Source: Devosia subaequoris | GTDB taxonomy: Bacteria > Pseudomonadota > Alphaproteobacteria > Rhizobiales > Devosiaceae | DNA: 64,000 nt | NCBI RefSeq assembly: GCF_014197055.1 | Contig: NZ_JACIEW010000002.1 | Coordinates: forward strand, 186,001 to 250,000 | Reading direction: 5' to 3' | In this document: piece by piece, positions 43,808 through 53,566 of the stretch | Numbering within the stretch: the first letter of the stretch is position 1 | How the letters are laid out: each line of letters opens with the position of its first letter | The notes under the pieces: model-generated | Told to the model about the DNA's origin: nothing | What the model saw: the letters and a program-made list of their open reading frames with translations, nothing else | Database searches by the model: none | Program-made: the position numbers and the translations under genes

Positions 43808-45760
43808 TTACGCCGGTTTGTTCTGGCGATTGGCGATCAGGTCATCCACGACGGAGGGATCTGCCAGGGTCGAGGTGTCCCCAAGCGAGCCAAACTCGTT
43901 CTCCGCGACCTTTCGCAGAATGCGGCGCATGATCTTGCCCGAACGCGTCTTGGGTAGTCCCGGCGCCCACTGAATGAAATCGGGCGAAGCGATAGGACCG
44001 ATTTCCTTGCGCACCCAGTTGCGCAGCTCCAGCCGCAGCTCGTCGCTGCTCTCCTCGCCCGCCATCAGCGTGACATAGCAATATATGCCCTGCCCCTTGA
44101 TGTCGTGCGGGAAGCCAACCACGGCCGCCTCGGAAACCTTTGGGTGAGCAACCAGGGCGCTCTCCACCTCGGCCGTACCCAGCCGGTGGCCTGAAACATT
44201 GAGCACGTCGTCGACACGCCCTGTGATCCAGTAGTAGCCATCACTGTCACGACGGCAGCCGTCACCTGTGAAGTAGTTGCCCTTATAGGTCTCGAAATAG
44301 GTCGAGACGAAACGGCCATGATCGCCCCAGATGGTTCGGGCCTGACTGGGCCAGCTATCCTTGATGACCAGCACGCCTTCAGCCTTGGTCTGCTCCTGCA
44401 CCTTGCCCTCGGGCGAAAGCACTTCGGGCTGAATGCCGAAGAACGGCTTGGTCGCCGAACCGGGTTTGGTTGCGATAGCACCGGGGAATGGCGCGATCAT
44501 ATGCCCGCCGGTTTCCGTCTGCCACCAGGCGTCCACGATCTCGCACCGGCCCTTGCCGACCTTGTTGTAATACCACATCCAGGCTTCGGGATTGATCGGC
44601 TCGCCTACAGTGCCGAGCAGCCGCAGCGAGGACATCTCGTGCTTCTCGACAAATTCAGCACCTGCACCCATCAGGGCGCGGATGGCAGTCGGCGCCGTAT
44701 GGAAAATATTGACCTGGTGACGTTCCACCACTTGCCAGAAGCGGCTGGCATCGGGCCAGGACGGAATGCCCTCGAACATCACTGTCGTCGCGCCATTGGC
44801 CAGCGGACCATAGACGATATAGCTGTGTCCGGTGACCCAGCCGACATCGGCCGTGCACCAGAACACGTCGCCCTTGTTATAGTCGAAGCTCAACTCGTGA
44901 GTCATCGATGTGTAGAGCAGATACCCGCCCTGGGTATGCAGCACGCCCTTGGGCTTGCCGGTCGAGCCTGAGGTATAGAGGATGAACAGCGGATCTTCGG
45001 CGTTCATCGGCTCGGGGTCGTTGAACGGCTCGACGCCAGCAGCGGCTTCGTGCCACCACACATCGCGTGAACCCTTCATGGCGACGTCGGCGCCGGTATT
45101 GTTCACCACCAGCACCTTGGAGACGCCCGGACAGTCTTCCAGAGCCTTATCGACATTGGCCTTGAGCGGCACGGTCTTGCCACCCCGACGGCCTTCGTCG
45201 GCAGTGATGACCACCGCCGAGTCGCAGTCATTGATGCGACCCGCCAACGCGTCGGGCGAGAAGCCGCCGAACACCACCGAGTGCACGGCTCCGATGCGGG
45301 CGCAGGCCAGCATCGCATAGGCAGCCTGCGGGATCATCGGCAGGTAAATGGTGACGCGATCACCCTTCTTGACGCCCAGAGACTTCAGCACATTTGCGCA
45401 GCGGCACACTTCTTCATGGAGTGTGCGATAGGAAATATGCGCTGCCTGGTCATTCGGATTATCCGGCTCCCAGATAATGGCGATGTCATCACCGCGCTCA
45501 GCCAGGTGCCGGTCGATGCAATTGGCGGCGACGTTGAGCACGCCATCCTCGAACCATTTGATTGACACGTCGGGGTATTCGAACGTGGTGTTCTTGATCT
45601 TGGTGGGGAAAGTTACCCAGTCGAGGCGCTTGGCCTGTTCCGCCCAGAAACCGTCCGGGTCCTGGATCGAACGCTGATACAGCGCATCATACTGCTCGGC
45701 CGTGGTGTGGGTGCGCGCGATCGCGGCCGCGCTTGGCTGGAATACGAGCTGGTCGCTCAT
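43808..45760 (-). CDS. acs: Acetyl-CoA synthetase
   Basis: Acs activates acetate to acetyl-CoA through an acetyl-AMP intermediate. The 650-residue protein has the AMP-binding P-loop [16 protein letters not shown], the [10 protein letters not shown] motif, [20 protein letters not shown], and the C-terminal catalytic lysine in [15 protein letters not shown], which is the usual reversible acetylation site. The start at 45760 has GGGAGG six bases upstream; an ATG two codons earlier would place the ribosome-binding site against the start. A single gene, divergent from the GNAT-like gene. Confidence 0.96.
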   Translation of the reverse strand: MSDQLVFQPSAAAIARTHTTAEQYDALYQRSIQDPDGFWAEQAKRLDWVTFPTKIKNTTFEYPDVSIKWFEDGVLNVAANCIDRHLAERGDDIAIIWEPDNPNDQAAHISYRTLHEEVCRCANVLKSLGVKKGDRVTIYLPMIPQAAYAMLACARIGAVHSVVFGGFSPDALAGRINDCDSAVVITADEGRRGGKTVPLKANVDKALEDCPGVSKVLVVNNTGADVAMKGSRDVWWHEAAAGVEPFNDPEPMNAEDPLFILYTSGSTGKPKGVLHTQGGYLLYTSMTHELSFDYNKGDVFWCTADVGWVTGHSYIVYGPLANGATTVMFEGIPSWPDASRFWQVVERHQVNIFHTAPTAIRALMGAGAEFVEKHEMSSLRLLGTVGEPINPEAWMWYYNKVGKGRCEIVDAWWQTETGGHMIAPFPGAIATKPGSATKPFFGIQPEVLSPEGKVQEQTKAEGVLVIKDSWPSQARTIWGDHGRFVSTYFETYKGNYFTGDGCRRDSDGYYWITGRVDDVLNVSGHRLGTAEVESALVAHPKVSEAAVVGFPHDIKGQGIYCYVTLMAGEESSDELRLELRNWVRKEIGPIASPDFIQWAPGLPKTRSGKIMRRILRKVAENEFGSLGDTSTLADPSVVDDLIANRQNKPA

Positions 45761-45938
45761 CGTCATCCTCCCTTGTCTCTCCCGGCATCCGTTCTAATGT
45801 TCCACCCCCATGGCGGCAAGGCCTAGTACCTGCGACTTAATGGGTTTTTCCGGCAAGGGTGTTTGCCCAAAGGGCACGGCACCTGCCGTTAACCAGAGCC
45901 GACTACACTCTTTCGCACCATTAGCGCGGAGCAGCATC

Positions 45939-46502
45939 ATGGCAGAAATGACCATTCGGGCCGCCACCCATGCGGACCTTGACCTTGTGTATCGCGAACT
46001 GGCCGATGTCATCGAGACCTCGCCGCACTACAATGACCGCTTCAAGCAACATGAGGCCGGCAGGCTGGATCGCACCTTTCTCAAGGGACTGATGGCCATC
46101 GACCCCTGGCATATCATGCTGATGTGCGCCGACGGCGTCCCGGGCGGCGCGATGGTGTCCGGACCGGAATGCGGCTCGATCTTTCGCTACTGGAGCTGGG
46201 TATTTCCCAGCCACCGCCAGACCAAGCTGGGCATGTTCGGCATGCGCGAATTCGATGCTCATTGGGACAATACCCGCTTTCACAAGGCCTACACCTTTGT
46301 CCGTCCGGAAAACGAAATCGCGCGCATGCTGCTCAAGCGCTACGGCTACAAGGAAACCGCCCTGCTCGAGCAACACATCTTCGGCCAGGACTACCTGTTG
46401 ATCGAAAAGTTCTATACGCGCCCCGATGTCCCCTATGACAGCGGCTATGTCGGACGCCTGGGGCGCCTCAAGAACCGGATCAAGGGGCTGGTGGGGGCCT
46501 AG
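45939..46502 (+). CDS. GNAT-like acetyltransferase, unknown substrate
   Basis: A 187-residue protein starting MAEMTIRAATHADLDLVYRE, the usual N-terminal strand and helix of GNAT acetyltransferases. The middle has the strands WHIMLMCADGVPGGAMVSG and FRYWSWVFPSHRQTKLGMFG, and the closing part has NEIARMLLKRYGYKETALLE, like the motif-B region. A canonical acetyl-CoA loop (Q/RxxGxG/A) is not obvious, so activity is uncertain. The ATG at 45939 has GCGGAG upstream; the frame is open to 45810 without support. Convergent with the Wzx-like gene, three bases apart. Confidence 0.7.
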   Translation: MAEMTIRAATHADLDLVYRELADVIETSPHYNDRFKQHEAGRLDRTFLKGLMAIDPWHIMLMCADGVPGGAMVSGPECGSIFRYWSWVFPSHRQTKLGMFGMREFDAHWDNTRFHKAYTFVRPENEIARMLLKRYGYKETALLEQHIFGQDYLLIEKFYTRPDVPYDSGYVGRLGRLKNRIKGLVGA

Positions 46503-46505
46503 AAC

Positions 46506-47828
46506 CTATTCCGCAGCCACCACGCGACGCGCCTTGAACCACTGCAATATCGACACGTCGATCTGTGCGGTTCTGAGCGCGATCAGCCAGAGAGCCACCG
46601 ACCAGACCGAAATGGCGATTATGGCGGCAAGTGCTGCGCCAACCAGATGGAACGTCGGCACCAGCACCAAATTTCCGGCAAAAAGAGTGCCCATGCCGAG
46701 CAGCACAGCGGGTAGGCTGGCCCAGGGCCGGTCGTGGATGGATAGCACCATCGACGCCGGGCCCATGACCGAGCGAACCACCAGCCCCAGGCACAATATG
46801 GCCAGGGGCAGTGCCCCGGCGGTGAATGCAGGGCCGAACAGCAGCAAGGCGAACGGCGCCCCGACGATCACGAGGCCAAACAGCACCAGCGAAACCACAC
46901 TCGCCGCCAAATTAGCCTCGCCCACCTTGCGATGGAAGGCCGCGCGATCCGCATTGGCCTCGCTTTCGAACATGTCCGGCAGGATCACGGCATAGACTGC
47001 GGCCACGCCGAACGACACCAGAGCAAAAATCCGCGTGCAGACACCAAAAATGGCGAGTTCCTCGCGGTCGAGCAGATTGGCAAGCAACAGCAGGTCGATA
47101 TCGAAGAAGAAGTCCGTTGCCAGCGTGATAAGCACCCACGGCGCGGCAAACCGCCACCAGCGCGGCGCGTCGGCACCTCGCGTCTCGGCGGTCTCGCCGA
47201 CGCGCGGCAGCGTCACGATGACAAATCCCATATGCACGAGGGCGATCAGCACATAGCCGAAGGCGGTGCCCCACAGCATGGCACCGAAAGCCTCGGTGGG
47301 CGCGTTCAAGATCGCAGCACTGGCAAGCACTGTTCCCAACACCATCAAGGGGCGGAAAATCCCGTCCGCGAAGAAGCCGGCAAAGGGACGTTTGAGCCCG
47401 ACAAGCACGGCGCCGTTGACATAGACCAGCGCTGTCGCCAGTGCGAGCAAGGCCACCGGCGTGTAATGCACGGCAACAACATGTTGCCCCAGCCCGAGCC
47501 AGCCCAGCACAAACGGCCCCGCCAGCATCAGCACCAGAAAGGTCAGGCCGACATGACTATAGGCGCGAATGACGAAGGCGATGAGCTGGCGTCGATCGTT
47601 TCGCGCACGGTACTCGGCAGCGAAATAGGTGCCGATGGTTTGAAAACCCAATGGCATGGTCACCGCGATCAGGTTAACCGCAGCGATCACCACCAGATAG
47701 TCACCCAGGATGGCGGCGCCCCAGACCTGGGCGATGAAAGCCTGCACCAGAAATATCAGGCCGGCACCGAACAATCGTCCGCCGAAAATGATCGTCGATT
47801 GCGATGCCAGCCGGCGCGCGAGGCTCAT
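46506..47828 (-). CDS. Wzx-like polysaccharide flippase/exporter
   Basis: A 440-residue integral membrane protein with 12-14 hydrophobic helices, belonging to the polysaccharide biosynthesis/MATE-like flippase group. The start SQSTIIFGGRLFGAGLIFLV is typical. It overlaps the FemAB-like gene by four bases (ATGA, 47825-47828), so the two act together, probably in moving and modifying a lipid-linked glycan. The exact polymer is unknown, and no glycosyltransferase cluster is next to it. Confidence 0.8.
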   Translation of the reverse strand: MSLARRLASQSTIIFGGRLFGAGLIFLVQAFIAQVWGAAILGDYLVVIAAVNLIAVTMPLGFQTIGTYFAAEYRARNDRRQLIAFVIRAYSHVGLTFLVLMLAGPFVLGWLGLGQHVVAVHYTPVALLALATALVYVNGAVLVGLKRPFAGFFADGIFRPLMVLGTVLASAAILNAPTEAFGAMLWGTAFGYVLIALVHMGFVIVTLPRVGETAETRGADAPRWWRFAAPWVLITLATDFFFDIDLLLLANLLDREELAIFGVCTRIFALVSFGVAAVYAVILPDMFESEANADRAAFHRKVGEANLAASVVSLVLFGLVIVGAPFALLLFGPAFTAGALPLAILCLGLVVRSVMGPASMVLSIHDRPWASLPAVLLGMGTLFAGNLVLVPTFHLVGAALAAIIAISVWSVALWLIALRTAQIDVSILQWFKARRVVAAE

Positions 47829-48997
47829 TGGAACTCTTCAGGCATTGGCGAGGGTGTCTGATCAGGCCGGGCCCGCGAGGGTCGCACCGCCTCGATCTGA
47901 CGGCGCAGCTCATTATAGGCCTCACGGGCTGCAAAGGCTCCGGCGCCCAGCGCATAGGCCAGAGGTCGCGTTGCAAAATTGGCCACCGGCGGCACCGGCC
48001 GGATCAGGCCAGCATCGCCCACCATGCCTTTCTTGAATTGGTGCAGCCCATGGAAACCATCGGTGCCGCCCAGATCGTACCAGCTTGCACGGGTGTGGTC
48101 GCGCAACCAGCGAATTACATGCCAATGCAGGAAATAGCCGGCGCGCAGTGGCAGCGCCCTGTCGCTCGTGGCTCCATAGAGATAGACGGCCCGATCTCCC
48201 GACTTGAAGATCAGCGCGCCCGCAACCAGTTCGCCGGCCTGCCGCACGAAAAACAATTCGGGCCGCAAGGGCTGGTCCAGCGCCATCAGCGCATCCAGCG
48301 TGTCGAAAGCCGAATAGTCAGGAAATTGCTTGCGATCGCTCATTGCCGCATAGAGCGCCTTGAACGCATCGAGTTGATTGGCGCCAGCATGCTCGAAGAC
48401 CAGCTCGGATTTCTCTGACTTGTTGAGCTGACGCCGCCAGGTCTGGCCAAAGCTCTTGCGTTGCGCCTCGTCCGAGAGGCGCAGATTGACCAGATAGCGA
48501 TCCGGAAACCGCAGGGTCGCGCCTCGTTTGAAGCCGCGCGCGCGCAGACTGCGATATTCGACGTGGCTATCCTGCGTGCTGGCATGGGGCAGGATGGAGA
48601 GCATCATGCCGCGCTTGTCGGCATATTCAGCTACCAACGCCTCGATCATGCCCTGGTAAAGCAGCGCGCCGTCCTGGGCGTTTGTGTCTGCCAGCATCGG
48701 GCCCCATTTGATGATGGCAATGTGGCTCAGGCCAAGCGGCAGACGCTGTACCATGACCAGCGAACCGCCTACGATGCGCCCCAGGCGCTCGAAGAGGCGG
48801 GGTTCAACCTTTACACCGGGCCAGCGGATCGAGGCGAACGCGAAAAGCTGCTCCTGGCAAACACCATCGAAGCCGCCAACGACCGTGTCCCATTCCTGCC
48901 CATCGACGGGACGCGCAATTACACCCGCCGCCATCCGGGTCGGCGAAGACACCATGGCCTCGGCGTCATTTTGGGCGGCTCCTGCGGATAGTGACAT
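47825..48997 (-). CDS. FemAB/GNAT-fold (BioF2-like) acyltransferase
   Basis: A 390-residue protein of the FemAB-like double-GNAT type found in bacterial polysaccharide loci. Visible blocks are IIKWGPMLADTN in the N-terminal half, FGQTWRRQLNKSEKSELVFE at the domain junction, ELVAGALIFKSGDRAVYLYG, and the conserved YDLGGTDGFHGLHQFKKGM near the C-terminus. Such proteins use aminoacyl-tRNA or acyl-CoA donors to decorate cell-wall or polysaccharide precursors. ATGs at 48955 and 48934 could also serve as starts. Coupled to the Wzx-like gene by a 4-base overlap. Confidence 0.78.
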   Translation of the reverse strand: MSLSAGAAQNDAEAMVSSPTRMAAGVIARPVDGQEWDTVVGGFDGVCQEQLFAFASIRWPGVKVEPRLFERLGRIVGGSLVMVQRLPLGLSHIAIIKWGPMLADTNAQDGALLYQGMIEALVAEYADKRGMMLSILPHASTQDSHVEYRSLRARGFKRGATLRFPDRYLVNLRLSDEAQRKSFGQTWRRQLNKSEKSELVFEHAGANQLDAFKALYAAMSDRKQFPDYSAFDTLDALMALDQPLRPELFFVRQAGELVAGALIFKSGDRAVYLYGATSDRALPLRAGYFLHWHVIRWLRDHTRASWYDLGGTDGFHGLHQFKKGMVGDAGLIRPVPPVANFATRPLAYALGAGAFAAREAYNELRRQIEAVRPSRARPDQTPSPMPEEFQ

Positions 48998-49398
48998 GGC
49001 TCTGCTTCCAACTGATGCGCATTCAGCCAGACGCTAGACCCATCAGGTATGCAAATCCCTATCCCGTCGCAACAAATGTCCCATTATTGCGGCCTTGGTT
49101 ACTAAAGCCTACCGCCTCAATGTGCCGCGCCAGTGGCCCCAACCTCATGCGGCGTGTAAAGCGGCACGACCCACAAAGCCAGCGCGATACTCAGGATAAT
49201 GGGAATAGCGCACGCGGCAGCTCGAAGATGTGGCGTGCGATTTTAGCAGCCACCCAGCCCACAACCTGAACATCTTACATTTGGCGTATGAACAGCATCA
49301 CCCCGCGGCCGCATCGCTAGGCCGTCTCTGAAACGCCTGCTCCCCCGGCATTCAGAGGTACAATTGACAGCCGAAGCAGTTAGTGCAAAGCTACATTA
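48998..49398. other. Intergenic region upstream of the FemAB-like and lacI genes
   Basis: I see no supported gene. A minus-strand frame around 49109-49240 would encode a short hydrophobic peptide (ending LALWVVPLYTPHEVG...) but has no start codon, so it may be a decayed gene end. The part from 49330 on is AT-richer and probably holds the lacI promoter. Confidence 0.45.
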
Positions 49399-49412
49399 GT
49401 TTAACGCAAAAC
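49399..49412 (+). promoter_or_regulatory. Candidate LacI-family operator
   Basis: GTTTAACGCAAAAC is an imperfect palindrome with the central CG that is typical of LacI-family sites, 73 bases before the regulator start. Confidence 0.4.
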
Positions 49413-49484
49413 CGCTGATTAGTTGGGTGTAAATTTCCACTTTATTGGCGCCTATAGGTTTAGCGATATACCGAGGATTTGCAG

Positions 49485-50501
49485 TTGGCACGCGTTACGA
49501 TCAAGGACATTGCGATAGCGGCCAACGTGTCGGCGATGACCGTTTCAAACGTCATCAACGCGCGCACTTCCAAGGCGTCGCCGGACACAGTCGAACGCAT
49601 CAATGAAGCGATCCGGACGCTGGGCTACCAGCCGAACCTCTCCGCCCGAGCGCTCGCCTCGAAGGCATCGCGGCTCATAGGGGTTGTGGTTCCCTTTACT
49701 GAAGACCAGAACCAGCTGCTGCTCGACAATCCCTTTTATGCGGAGGTGATCTCCGGCATAGAAAGCGCTCTGCGCGCGCGCGGCTATTTCATGATGCTGT
49801 CCGGTCTTGGCGAGACGTCCAATGAAGTCGACGTCTTGGCGCAGTGGAATGTGGATGCGCTGATCGCGATAGGCATCTATCGCGAAGGCCTGTTCGAACG
49901 CCTGCGCAAGCGCCACCTTCCTACCCTGCTCGTCGATTCCTACCTGACCGACGACCACGTGCATCATTTGCGGATCGCTGACGATCAGGCCGCGCGCCGC
50001 GCCACGGAGCACCTTATTGCCCATGGGCACCGGCGCATCGCGCTTGTCACCGGCGCAGTCCGCGATGGCGGGGTCATCGAGCAGCGCCTTGCGGGTTACC
50101 GGCTTGCCCTTGACGCAGCTGATATCCCGTTCGATCCGGACTTGGTGCTGGCCGGATCGGTCACCTTTGACTGGGGTATCGATGCCGCCGAACAATTGAT
50201 CGCGCGGCGGGCGACGGCGGCCTTCTGTACAGCCGACCTCATTGCAGCCGGTGTGCTCAGCGGCCTGCACCAGCGCGATATCGACATTCCGGGAGATATC
50301 AGCGTGCTGGGCTTCGACAATTTGCCGGTGTCGCAGATGGTTTACCCGGCGCTCAGTACCGTCGACCAGGCCATCCTCGACAAGGGAAAGCTGGCGGGGA
50401 ACCTGGTTCTGGATCTGCTCGAAGGCCGCAAACCGCCTCGTGAAACCCGCCTCGAGGCCCGCATCATTGAACGCCAGAGCGTCGGGCCGGTGCGTAAATG
50501 A
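49485..50501 (+). CDS. LacI-family transcriptional regulator
   Basis: A 338-residue repressor. The N-terminal helix-turn-helix is VTIKDIAIAANVSAMTVSNV followed by the hinge PNLSARALASKAS. The periplasmic-binding-like ligand domain has VVVPFTEDQNQLLLDNPFYA, RRIALVTGAVRDGG and ISVLGFDNLPVSQMVYPALS. I chose the TTG at 49485, eight bases after GAGG, giving the family start MARVTIKDIA; a TTG at 49479 is possible. The stop overlaps the permease start as ATGA, so the regulator is part of the sugar-uptake operon it probably controls. Confidence 0.88.
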   Translation: MARVTIKDIAIAANVSAMTVSNVINARTSKASPDTVERINEAIRTLGYQPNLSARALASKASRLIGVVVPFTEDQNQLLLDNPFYAEVISGIESALRARGYFMMLSGLGETSNEVDVLAQWNVDALIAIGIYREGLFERLRKRHLPTLLVDSYLTDDHVHHLRIADDQAARRATEHLIAHGHRRIALVTGAVRDGGVIEQRLAGYRLALDAADIPFDPDLVLAGSVTFDWGIDAAEQLIARRATAAFCTADLIAAGVLSGLHQRDIDIPGDISVLGFDNLPVSQMVYPALSTVDQAILDKGKLAGNLVLDLLEGRKPPRETRLEARIIERQSVGPVRK

Positions 50502-51388
50502 GCGCCGCATCCTTTTCCCGTGGCTGGCCAAAATATGGGGCCCTGGCAGTTCTACTGGCACCGAGCCTTGCCGGCATGGCCATCTTCGTCATGGGGCCGA
50601 TCCTAGGCTCCTTGGCCCTGAGCTTCTCTAGCTGGGACATGTTTGCCGACATCGAGTGGATCGGCATTGAGAACTACACCAAGGCAGTCGCGGACCCGGC
50701 GGTCCGCACGGCACTTGGCAATACGCTGCTCTTTATCCTGGGCTACCTGCCGCCGGTCGTGAGCATCGGACTTGGCCTTGCGCTGATGCTCAACCGGACA
50801 TTTCCCGGCCGCACGCTGTTTCGCGCCATCTATTTCGTCCCGGTGGTGACCTCCTGGGTTGCGGTATCGCTGGTCTGGAAGTGGCTCCTCAATCCCGAAT
50901 TCGGACTGATCAACTATGGTCTTTCCCTACTGGGCGTGGACGGACCAGGTTGGCTCTACGACCCGCAATGGGCCATGGCCGGCATCGTCCTGACGTCCAT
51001 CTGGAAGGATGTCGGCTTCATCATGGTCATATACCTGGCGGGCCTGCAGGAGATACCTAACAATCTTTACGAAGCCGCAGAAATCGACGGTATCCACCCG
51101 CTGCAGGTCTTCTGGCGGATCACCTTGCCACTGCTCGCACCCACAACCTTTTTTGTCACCACGATCTCGCTGATCAATTCCTTCCAGGTGTTTGATCAGG
51201 TCTGGATCATGACCGAAGGCGGGCCGGCCGGCGCCACCAGCGTGATCATGGAACTGATCTACAAAAATGCCTTCCGCTACTACCAGATGGGCTACGCCTC
51301 GGCGATATCGTGGCTCCTGTTCGCCATCATCTTTGCGGTAACCATCGCGCAACACCTGCTGCAACGCCGGTGGGGGGCGACGGAATGA
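50498..51388 (+). CDS. ABC sugar transporter permease (MalF/UgpA type)
   Basis: A 296-residue inner-membrane permease with six hydrophobic helices. The conserved cytoplasmic EAA loop is EIPNNLYEAAEIDGIHPLQV, ending FWRITLPLL. The N-terminus (LAVLLAPSLAGMAIFVMGPI) and the IYFVPVVTSWVAVSLVWKWL segment are typical of family-1 carbohydrate (CUT1) permeases. It overlaps lacI and the second permease by ATGA at both ends. Confidence 0.93.
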   Translation: MSAASFSRGWPKYGALAVLLAPSLAGMAIFVMGPILGSLALSFSSWDMFADIEWIGIENYTKAVADPAVRTALGNTLLFILGYLPPVVSIGLGLALMLNRTFPGRTLFRAIYFVPVVTSWVAVSLVWKWLLNPEFGLINYGLSLLGVDGPGWLYDPQWAMAGIVLTSIWKDVGFIMVIYLAGLQEIPNNLYEAAEIDGIHPLQVFWRITLPLLAPTTFFVTTISLINSFQVFDQVWIMTEGGPAGATSVIMELIYKNAFRYYQMGYASAISWLLFAIIFAVTIAQHLLQRRWGATE

Positions 51389-52251
51389 CCACTCTTGCCG
51401 TACCCGTGGCACGCCAGTCCGCACCCCGACTTCCGCGCCTCAGTCTGGTGGGCATAGCCTTTGGCGCGGTGATGGTCCTAGGTGCAGCGGTGATGCTGCT
51501 GCCCTTTGCCTGGATGATCTCGACATCGCTCAAGACCGCTGGCGCCACCTTCGTCATGCCGCCGCAACTCATCCCCGCCGAACCAACGCTGGACAACTAC
51601 GCTGCTGCCTTCACCACCCTGCCCATGGGGCGGTTTTTGCTCAACAGCCTGTTGGTCTCGCTGGCGAGCACGGTGCTGATGGTCCTGAACTGCGCCATGG
51701 CTGGCTATGCCTTTGCGCGCATACCCTTCCGCGGCCGCACTCTGCTGTTCTACACCTATCTCGCCACGCTGATGGTGCCGCAGCAGGTGACGCTGACGCC
51801 CCTCTTCGTGCTGATGACGCAACTGGGCTGGACCAATACCTACCAGGCCCTCATTCTGCCCGGCAGCTTCGGTGCCTTCGGCACCTTCCTGATGCGCCAG
51901 TTCTTTCAAAAATTGCCGCGCGAAGTGGAAGAAGCGGCCTTCATCGACGGCGCCGGCTATATTCGTATCTTCTTCGGCATCGCCATCCACCTGGCCCGCC
52001 CGGCCCTGGCGACGCTGTTCATCTTTGCCTTCATGCAGAGCTGGAACAACTTTCTCTGGCCCCTGATCATCACCAGCGACACCCAGATGATGACCCTGCC
52101 GCTGGGCCTTTCAGCCCTCCAGGGGCGCTACACCACCAATTGGAACGTGCTGATGGCCGGCACGGTGATCAGCACCCTGCCGGTGCTGGCCGTCTACGTC
52201 TTCGCGCAGAAATACATCATCCGGGGCCTGTCCCATACCGGCCTCAAATAA
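51385..52251 (+). CDS. ABC sugar transporter permease (MalG/UgpE type)
   Basis: A 288-residue inner-membrane permease, partner of the preceding one. The EAA loop is KLPREVEEAAFIDGAGYIRI. Other family marks are LLPFAWMISTSLKTAG at the first helix, LMVPQQVTLTPLFVLM, and the C-terminal FAQKYIIRGLSHTGLK. The ATG at 51385 overlaps the previous stop (ATGA); the upstream extension is not coding. No ATP-binding subunit follows, so the complex probably uses a shared CUT1 ATPase encoded elsewhere. Confidence 0.93.
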   Translation: MTTLAVPVARQSAPRLPRLSLVGIAFGAVMVLGAAVMLLPFAWMISTSLKTAGATFVMPPQLIPAEPTLDNYAAAFTTLPMGRFLLNSLLVSLASTVLMVLNCAMAGYAFARIPFRGRTLLFYTYLATLMVPQQVTLTPLFVLMTQLGWTNTYQALILPGSFGAFGTFLMRQFFQKLPREVEEAAFIDGAGYIRIFFGIAIHLARPALATLFIFAFMQSWNNFLWPLIITSDTQMMTLPLGLSALQGRYTTNWNVLMAGTVISTLPVLAVYVFAQKYIIRGLSHTGLK

Positions 52252-52271
52252 CGACTCAAAGGGAGGAAACC

Positions 52272-53507
52272 ATGAGTAAGACGACAAAGCTGCTGGCGGG
52301 CTTAGCCGCTACTGCCCTTCTGGCCAATATGGCCAACGCGCAGGAAACCACGATCAAGTATATGACGTTCTCCGCGGCGCCCAACTACATTGCCCAACTC
52401 GAGGAAACGATCGCCGCCTTCGAAGCCCAACACCCCGAGATCAATGTTGAATACGAGACTGCTGCCTTCAGTGACTATTTCACCAAACTGCAGACGCTGG
52501 TGGCCTCGCGCAGCCTCCCCGACACCTTCGAGCTCAACTACGAGAACTTCGTCACCTATGCCGAGCGTGATGCCCTGCTCGATCTCAATCCACTGATCGC
52601 GGCCGACGAGAGTTTCGATGTCGGGGTCTACAACCCCACCGCACTCGCTGCCTTTGCGCTGGATGGCAAGCAATATGGTCTGGTGGAGAGCTTCTCCAAC
52701 GTCGTGCTCTACTACAACAAGGACCTGTTTGACGCCGCCGGCCTCGACTACCCGAGTGCTGATTGGACCTGGGACGACGAACTGGCCGCCGCACAGGCGT
52801 TGACCAATACAGAAACCGGCGTCTGGGGCACTTTCTCGCCCATCCAGTTCTGGGAATTTTACAAGACCATCGCTCAGAATGGTGGCGCAGTTCTCAATGC
52901 CGACAAGACCGAGGTAACCCTGGCGACACCCGAGAATGTCGAGGCGCTGACCTGGATGATCGACAAGGTCAACACCCACAAGGTGACCCCGACCGATGCG
53001 GAGATGGGCGGCCAGTCGCCTGAGGACCTCTTCAAGGCCGGCAAGATCGCCATGCTGCGCACAGGCATCTGGATGCTGGGTGCCTTCGCCGATGCGCCGT
53101 TTAACTGGGATATCGAGCTCGAGCCCGGCAAGACGCAGAAGGCTCACCACTTTTTTGCCAATGGGGTGGCCGTTTCGGCCCAGTCGCAGAATGCCGAAGC
53201 GGCCTATGAATGGGTGAAATTCCTGACCTCGTCCAAGGAGGCTGTCGAGATCCGCATCGCCGCAGGCTGGGAACTGCCCGCCGTCACAGACGAGGCCGCA
53301 CTTGAAGGCTACCTGGCCCAGCCCATCCCCGAAAGCCGCGAAGTCGTGTTTGAGGCGCTGGACTCGGCGGTCGTGCCGCCTGTCATCGGCAATTGGAACC
53401 AGTTGACCGACGCCGTCGGCAAGGAACTCGATGAAGCAAAGCTCGGCCGCAAGACACCCGAACAGGCGCTGACCGACGCTGCAGCGATCGTTCAAGGCCT
53501 CCTTTAG
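52272..53507 (+). CDS. ABC sugar transporter substrate-binding protein
   Basis: A 411-residue periplasmic binding protein with a signal peptide (MSKTTKLLAGLAATALLANM, cleavage near ANAQ). CUT1 binding-protein features are YNKDLFDAAGLDYPSADWTW, the FKAGKIAMLRTGIWM hinge segment and FANGVAVSAQSQNAEAAYEW. It starts at 52272 after GGGAGGAAAC, a strong ribosome-binding site that fits its need for high expression. A stable hairpin follows its stop, which would hold binding-protein levels above the downstream glycosidase. The sugar is not known; the GH31 partner suggests an alpha-linked glucoside or xyloside. Confidence 0.92.
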   Translation: MSKTTKLLAGLAATALLANMANAQETTIKYMTFSAAPNYIAQLEETIAAFEAQHPEINVEYETAAFSDYFTKLQTLVASRSLPDTFELNYENFVTYAERDALLDLNPLIAADESFDVGVYNPTALAAFALDGKQYGLVESFSNVVLYYNKDLFDAAGLDYPSADWTWDDELAAAQALTNTETGVWGTFSPIQFWEFYKTIAQNGGAVLNADKTEVTLATPENVEALTWMIDKVNTHKVTPTDAEMGGQSPEDLFKAGKIAMLRTGIWMLGAFADAPFNWDIELEPGKTQKAHHFFANGVAVSAQSQNAEAAYEWVKFLTSSKEAVEIRIAAGWELPAVTDEAALEGYLAQPIPESREVVFEALDSAVVPPVIGNWNQLTDAVGKELDEAKLGRKTPEQALTDAAAIVQGLL

Positions 53508-53519
53508 TCTCCTCCCGGG

Positions 53520-53543
53520 CCGGGGTGCCACCTGGCACCCCGG
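53520..53543 (+). terminator. Attenuating hairpin between the binding protein and GH31 genes
   Basis: CCGGGGTGCC pairs perfectly with GGCACCCCGG around ACCT, followed by CTTTCTC. It is probably a partial terminator or mRNA-end protector within the operon. Confidence 0.65.
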
Positions 53544-53566
53544 CTTTCTCGTGCCCGGATTTCGCC

